64,000 nucleotides of DNA from NCBI GenBank assembly GCA_964433155.1, contig CAYSQE010000003.1, positions 19,561 to 83,560 of the forward strand. The letters run 5' to 3'. This DNA comes from 2-01-FULL-40-13 sp964433155. GTDB lineage: Bacteria; Patescibacteriota; Microgenomatia; UBA1406; GWC2-37-13. Within the stretch, counting starts at the first letter, position 1. Every line of letters begins with the position of its first letter. Shown here piece by piece: positions 60,191 to 64,000 of this stretch. The notes below the pieces were generated by a model that worked only from the letters and a program-made list of their open reading frames with translations, did not search any database and had not been told where the DNA came from. Made by a program: the position numbers and the translations under genes.

Positions 60191-60838
60191 ATGAAGAATA
60201 AAATCATAATTGCAGTTGTCTCTATACTTGCTGTTTTTGGATTTTTACTAGTTGCTTACAAACTGACAAATACTCCTCAAAATACAAGCTATCCAGAAGT
60301 AAACAAAATACTAAAATCAGATCATATCAAATGGGCCACCGAATCGGCGGCCATAAAAAATATATTGGTTGAATACAGCGACCTTCAATGTCCTGCCTGT
60401 AAAAATTTCCATACAATCATCAAGGATCAGGTCGAAACAGATAAAAAAATCACCAGCAAAGTAACTTTTGTTTATCGACATTTTCCACTCACCAATCTTC
60501 ATCAAAATGCAGAAAAAGCAGCCTATGCAGCTGAAGCTGCAGGAAAACAGAATAAATTTTTTGAATATGCTGATGTTTTATTTGCAAAACAGGACGAGTG
60601 GGCAAAGATAAAAGATGTTGAAACAAAATTCGAATCGTATGCAAAAGATCTCAAACTTGACGTTGACAAATTTAAAAAGGACTTAAATTCAAAAGAAGCA
60701 AAGGAGAAAGTAAGCGCCGATGTCCTGTCTGGAAATAATGCCGCCGTTAATGCTACTCCAACATTCTATCTCAACGGTCAAAAACTCGACTCTGTTCGTT
60801 CATTTGATGAGTTTATAAAGCTACTGCAAAATATATAG
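60191..60838 (+). CDS. DsbA-family thiol-disulfide oxidoreductase, membrane anchored
   Basis: 215 residues. One N-terminal helix (about 5-23) anchors or exports the protein; the thioredoxin-like domain has C67-P-A-C70 in YSDLQCPACKNFH and the cis-Pro loop ATPTFYLNG near residue 195. The inserted helical domain is typical of BdbD/DsbA proteins. It oxidises or isomerises cysteines outside the membrane. Five bases separate it from the transglutaminase-like gene. Confidence 0.88.
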   Translation: MKNKIIIAVVSILAVFGFLLVAYKLTNTPQNTSYPEVNKILKSDHIKWATESAAIKNILVEYSDLQCPACKNFHTIIKDQVETDKKITSKVTFVYRHFPLTNLHQNAEKAAYAAEAAGKQNKFFEYADVLFAKQDEWAKIKDVETKFESYAKDLKLDVDKFKKDLNSKEAKEKVSADVLSGNNAAVNATPTFYLNGQKLDSVRSFDEFIKLLQNI

Positions 60839-60843
60839 ATTCG

Positions 60844-61770
60844 ATGATAATCAGAGCCCATTGCCAATCTGAAATCAACCTGACAGGTTGGTATTGGGGC
60901 TTTGGCAGCAATCTACAAATGAATAAAAACTATCATTTTCGATTGAAATTTACCCAGAATAGGGGAAAGCGATTAGTTTTTAGTTTACCTCAAGACAATC
61001 AATATCAAAAAATTTCAGATTTAAAAATAATTCCTTCGCAATTCAAAACAATTAAAACTGGTAATTGGCAAAACAGAGTAGCCCTTTTTAGATTAAACGA
61101 CGTTAAAAATATTATTACTATTGCTTTTGAAGCAAACTTCAACCAATTTAAAGGCTCTATTAATCCACGATTTTCTCTAAGCAATTATCGACACAGCCGA
61201 AATTTAGTCACCTCTGATAGATTCGTAAATGGAAACGATGCAAAGATAAAAAGACTTGCCAAACAAATAGTAAAAAAAGAAAATAATCTCGCTAGAATTA
61301 TAAAAAACGCATACGACTTTACACTTGAATATCTAAAATATGGAAACCCGACTGAAGGACTCTACTCGTATAAACAAGCCATAGAGGAGAGAATAACCGA
61401 CTGCGGAGGCTTCTCAACTTTCCTAACTTCAGTATTACAGTCTGTCGGAATACCATCAAGGCTTGTTGTTGGATATTTGATTAAAGAGAATTTATTTACT
61501 AAGTTTTTTTCTAGATTTGATTTTTGCAATTTGAGTTTTGATTTTTTATTGATGCACGCCTGGTTGGAAGTTTTGTTGCCAGATAATACTTGGTTTCCTC
61601 TGGATCCATCGATAGAGTGGAGAAGAACACACGGCCTCACAAAAAGACTTGGTGGCTTTGGATTCATTCCCCCAGATAGACTCGTTATGTCTTACGGACA
61701 AGATTTCAAGCTGAAGATTAGCAACAAAACATATACCATTGATATTTTTCAAAACCCAGTTTATGTGTAA
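60844..61770 (+). CDS. Transglutaminase-like cysteine protease-fold protein
   Basis: 308 residues. The triad is Cys187 (ITDCGGFSTFL), His238 (MHAWLEVLLP) and Asp254 (WFPLDPS), with GIPSRLVVGY between, as in bacterial transglutaminase-core proteins that act as proteases or hydrolases. The N-terminal 110 residues are probably a beta-sandwich. No signal peptide is evident, so location is uncertain. Its stop is followed after 1 nt by a heptamer array. Confidence 0.82.
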   Translation: MIIRAHCQSEINLTGWYWGFGSNLQMNKNYHFRLKFTQNRGKRLVFSLPQDNQYQKISDLKIIPSQFKTIKTGNWQNRVALFRLNDVKNIITIAFEANFNQFKGSINPRFSLSNYRHSRNLVTSDRFVNGNDAKIKRLAKQIVKKENNLARIIKNAYDFTLEYLKYGNPTEGLYSYKQAIEERITDCGGFSTFLTSVLQSVGIPSRLVVGYLIKENLFTKFFSRFDFCNLSFDFLLMHAWLEVLLPDNTWFPLDPSIEWRRTHGLTKRLGGFGFIPPDRLVMSYGQDFKLKISNKTYTIDIFQNPVYV

Positions 61771-61771
61771 T

Positions 61772-61806
61772 ACGTTTCACGTTATACGTTCCAAGTTCCA
61801 TGTTTC
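61772..61806. repeat. Heptamer array ACGTTYC/ATGTTTC x5 abutting a start codon
   Basis: ACGTTTC, ACGTTAT, ACGTTCC, AAGTTCC, ATGTTTC fill the whole spacer, and the next base is the A of ATG 61807. The family is the same as at 41423-41457. No ribosome-binding site can be seen here, so translation must depend on coupling to the upstream gene or on the array itself. Confidence 0.75.
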
Positions 61807-64000
61807 ATGATTTCAACCGATTTTGCACCAAATGAATCCTGGGATGATGCATGGCTGTCATTTAAGCTTTTATTTCAACCTTGGAGGTGGAAAAGAGGAG
61901 AGGAAACTGAAATTATAAAAAAAGAACTAATAAAGCTATTTCTTTCGAGTAAGTACCATATTGGTGACGGCCGCACAGAAATGGTACAGTTATTCCTAAC
62001 AGGTAGAGCAGCTTTATTTGAACTCTTAAAATCTCTTCGTCTTTCTAAAGATTATGAAGTCATCGTACAAGCCTTTACTTGTGAAGCGGTGGTTCTTCCA
62101 ATTCTGGCTAATAACCTTAAACCTGTGTATGTCGATATTGAAGCGGAAACTTTTTCTATGAATTTTGCTGATCTAACTAAAAAACTAACAAATAGCTCCA
62201 AAGTTCTTATATTGCAGCACACATTTGGATTAACGCCAAAGTATCGTGAGCGAATACTTAGACTTGCAAATAAACACGAACTCATAGTTGTCGAAGACCT
62301 TGCACATGGTTTTAATCCTTCTGTATTTAAAACTATGAACTACGAACTATCAACTACAAACTATTTTCTCCTTTCCTTCGGCCGCTCCAAAGCCTTATCA
62401 TCAGTTTTTGGAGGAGCCATTATTTCTTCCAATAATGAAACAATGGAACAATGGAACAATTTACCCTATCCTTCTTATTTCTTCATTTTTAAATGTCTCT
62501 TATACAAACCCCTCACAATGTTAATCAAATTCACATATAATTTTGGTTTTGGTAAAATCCTTCACAAAGTACTAATCAATCTCAACTTGCTTATCCCTGA
62601 AATAACGTCTAAGGAAAAAAACGGAGAATTTGATGAATTGTTGAATAAGGCCTATCCCAATGGCTTAAATATCCTTTTACTCCATCAGCTAAAAAAATTT
62701 GACCAAATACTAAAACATAGAGTTAAGATATGTGCTTACTATAGTGGACACATTCAAAAAACTACCAACCACCAACTATCAACTATTAACTCTTCAGTTA
62801 TTCGTTATCCTTTACTAGTCAACAATCGTGATGAAATCCTGGAAAAACTTAGATTGCAGGATATATTTCTTGGCAAATGGTACGATCAGGTGGTTGCTCC
62901 AAAAAAAATAGACCTGAAGAGAGTAGGGTATAAGCTTGGAAGTTGTCCTGTGGCCGAGGAAGTTTGTAAAAAAATAATTAATCTACCAACAAACATTTCT
63001 GAAACCGAGGCAAAAAAAGTAATTAATATCTTAAACGACGTTATGACTATACAAGAAATCGTTAAAAAATCAACCTGGCAGAGATTTTTTGAAAAAAACG
63101 GCTCGCCTTCATTTTTACAGTCCTGGGAGTGGGGAGAATTCGAAAAAAGAATGGGTTATAAAGTAACAAGACTTGGGATTTATTTGAAAAATGAATTGGT
63201 AGGGATGGCACAAGTGATACATATGAAAACGAGAAGAGGAAATTTTTTGTTTATTCCGCATGGACCAATTTTAACAATTTCAAATTTCAAATTTCAAATT
63301 TCAAATAAATCAATAATTACTAAATTACTCAATTATTTAACTACTTTGGCAATGGAGTTGAATTGTTCTTTTATAAGAATTGCACCAATTTTAGAAAATA
63401 CTTCAAAAAATCAAAAAATATTTTCAGATTTAGGCTTTAAAAAAGCCCCGATATACATGCACGCAGAACGAGTTTGGATATTGCCATTAAACAAATCCGA
63501 GGATCAGTTATTATCAGAAATGAGGAAAACAACTCGCTATTTGATCAGAAAAGCCGAACGCGATGGTGTCGCTATCGAGAAACGAACTAATGAAAAGGCC
63601 GTTAAAAATTTCTATCAAATTTATCTGGAAACAGCGAAAAGAGAAAATTTTGTTGCATTTTCCAAAGAGTTTATTAGACAAGAATTCGAAAGTTTCAATA
63701 AAACAAGAAATGCGGTCTTCTTCGAGGCTGTACACCTGAAAGGTGTACTAGCTTCAGCGCTGATCATTTTTACTAAATCAACAGCTTTTTACCATCAGGG
63801 AGCATCCATCCATAGCAAAATTCCGGCGACATACCTTTTGCAATGGGAGGCGATAAAAGAGGCTAAAAAGCGTGGTTGTAAATTCTACAATTTCTGGGGA
63901 ACTCTTCAAGAAGGTCGGACACCGAAAAGTTGGTCTGGGCTCACTTTATTTAAACAAGGTTTTGGTGGATATCAAGTAGACTATCTACCAACACAAGATC
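61807..64000 (+). CDS. DegT-like aminotransferase fused to FemAB-type aminoacyltransferase (3' truncated by window edge)
   Basis: The frame is open for 731 codons to the window end. Residues 1-415 are a fold-type I PLP domain: FLTGRAALFELLKSL, D164 (VVEDLAHG) and probable Schiff-base K195 (FGRSKALSSVFGG). From about 421 the FemAB/FmhB pattern follows: FLQSWEWGEFEKRMGYKVTR, FIPHGPIL, MRKTTRYLIRKAERDGV, FYQIYLETAKREN, FYHQGASIHSKIPATYLLQWE and FYNFWGTLQEG. FemAB proteins add amino acids to peptidoglycan stem peptides. No stop or frameshift separates the parts. Five short-repeat arrays lie inside the gene. Confidence 0.82.
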   Translation, partial: MISTDFAPNESWDDAWLSFKLLFQPWRWKRGEETEIIKKELIKLFLSSKYHIGDGRTEMVQLFLTGRAALFELLKSLRLSKDYEVIVQAFTCEAVVLPILANNLKPVYVDIEAETFSMNFADLTKKLTNSSKVLILQHTFGLTPKYRERILRLANKHELIVVEDLAHGFNPSVFKTMNYELSTTNYFLLSFGRSKALSSVFGGAIISSNNETMEQWNNLPYPSYFFIFKCLLYKPLTMLIKFTYNFGFGKILHKVLINLNLLIPEITSKEKNGEFDELLNKAYPNGLNILLLHQLKKFDQILKHRVKICAYYSGHIQKTTNHQLSTINSSVIRYPLLVNNRDEILEKLRLQDIFLGKWYDQVVAPKKIDLKRVGYKLGSCPVAEEVCKKIINLPTNISETEAKKVINILNDVMTIQEIVKKSTWQRFFEKNGSPSFLQSWEWGEFEKRMGYKVTRLGIYLKNELVGMAQVIHMKTRRGNFLFIPHGPILTISNFKFQISNKSIITKLLNYLTTLAMELNCSFIRIAPILENTSKNQKIFSDLGFKKAPIYMHAERVWILPLNKSEDQLLSEMRKTTRYLIRKAERDGVAIEKRTNEKAVKNFYQIYLETAKRENFVAFSKEFIRQEFESFNKTRNAVFFEAVHLKGVLASALIIFTKSTAFYHQGASIHSKIPATYLLQWEAIKEAKKRGCKFYNFWGTLQEGRTPKSWSGLTLFKQGFGGYQVDYLPTQD
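62331..62365. repeat. Heptamer array AACTAYN x5 in the DegT part
   Basis: AACTATG, AACTACG, AACTATC, AACTACA, AACTATT, encoding NYELSTTNYF just before the PLP-lysine strand. Same family as 1452-1524 and 62760-62794. Confidence 0.8.
62434..62457. repeat. Octamer array AATGGAAC x3 in the DegT part
   Basis: AATGAAAC, AATGGAAC, AATGGAAC, encoding NETMEQWN; the unit is 8 bp rather than 7. Confidence 0.7.
62760..62794. repeat. Second AACTAYN heptamer array in the DegT part
   Basis: AACTACC, AACCACC, AACTATC, AACTATT, AACTCTT, encoding TTNHQLSTIN. It is about 400 bp after the first array of the same family, in the same orientation and same gene. Confidence 0.8.
63277..63304. repeat. Perfect heptamer array ATTTCAA x4 in the FemAB part
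   Basis: Four identical copies, encoding ISNFKFQISN; the reverse complement is the family seen in lepA at 4483-4517 (there KISNLKFQIE). Confidence 0.85.
63730..63748. repeat. Palindrome GTACACCT-GAA-AGGTGTAC in the FemAB part
   Basis: Perfect 8-bp arms with a GAA loop encoding AVHLKGV. Its core repeats that at 2304-2316 in miaA, and the GAA loop is shared with the palindrome inside the broken tRNA-Ser copy. Confidence 0.65.

Noticed and set aside
62331..62794. CRISPR-like array from the regularly spaced short repeats
   Set aside because: Units are 7-8 bp, contiguous and without spacers, and they lie within an open reading frame. No cas genes are present.
1..64000. Alternative genetic code (UGA as glycine or tryptophan)
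   Set aside because: TGA ends many genes at the expected place and does not occur inside conserved domains; TGG encodes tryptophan throughout.

Overview
This window is AT-rich, very gene-dense (spacers almost all under 100 bp) and reads with the standard bacterial code: TGA ends many genes and tryptophan is TGG. The mix of a streamlined housekeeping set, several dozen surface-glycan genes, a divergent FolD, a self-contained acyl-activation/acyltransfer locus, FemAB and many near-leaderless promoters suggests a Candidate Phyla Radiation (Patescibacteria) genome, perhaps Microgenomates-like. That placement is inference; no rRNA is present to test it.

Layout. 0-5 kb: end of gyrA, folD, miaA, a small unknown gene, lepA. 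5-9.4 kb: a flippase, two small exported or anchored proteins and a nucleotide-amino-sugar trio. 9.4-11.2 kb: two unknown membrane proteins. 11-30 kb: a long plus-strand glycan operon with GT2, GT4 and GT-C enzymes, SAM methyltransferases and a GDP-heptose route (hddA-gmhA-gmhB-hddC). 30-36.5 kb: a minus-strand operon for a CDP-3,6-dideoxyhexose (ddhA-ddhB-ddhC) with a split transketolase, a perosamine-synthase-like aminotransferase and an acetyltransferase. 36.5-44 kb: an EamA transporter, two more flippases, a tandem GT2, Gmd and a GT39 enzyme behind tRNA-Gly. 44.4-49.3 kb: a lipid locus (hydrolase; AcpS; acyl-activating/ACP/PlsC fusion; CaiB family). 49-56 kb: an unknown protein, GalE, a four-helix-bundle protein between inverted repeats, a transporter, a GT2, a DUF2079 protein and XerC. 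56-64 kb: tRNA-Leu, rhomboid, HD hydrolase, tRNA-Ser with a GIY-YIG nuclease, ZIP, YopX, DsbA-like, transglutaminase-like and a DegT-FemAB fusion running off the end.

How it works together. Enzymes for dTDP-, GDP-, CDP- and UDP-linked sugars feed membrane and soluble glycosyltransferases, and three flippases could export lipid-linked glycans. The cell probably wears a complex, methylated, amino- and deoxysugar-rich coat. The acyl locus could let a cell lacking fatty-acid synthesis activate scavenged acyl chains and build phospholipid.

The most unusual content is not a classical gene cluster. (1) A GIY-YIG nuclease gene sits between a complete tRNA-Ser gene and a broken copy of that tRNA's 5' half that stops exactly before the anticodon; a decayed GIY-YIG gene abuts tRNA-Gly in the same geometry. 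(2) Short arrays of 7-bp (some 8-bp) degenerate units of at least four families recur in spacers and inside genes. (3) REP-like palindromes are inserted in frame in miaA, lepA, a GT39 gene and a GT2 gene. (4) The four-helix-bundle gene is bracketed by a 15-bp inverted repeat and inverted short repeats, like a free-standing 23S rRNA intervening sequence. (5) About fifteen promoters put the -10 box only 5-11 nt before the start codon, implying mostly leaderless mRNAs.
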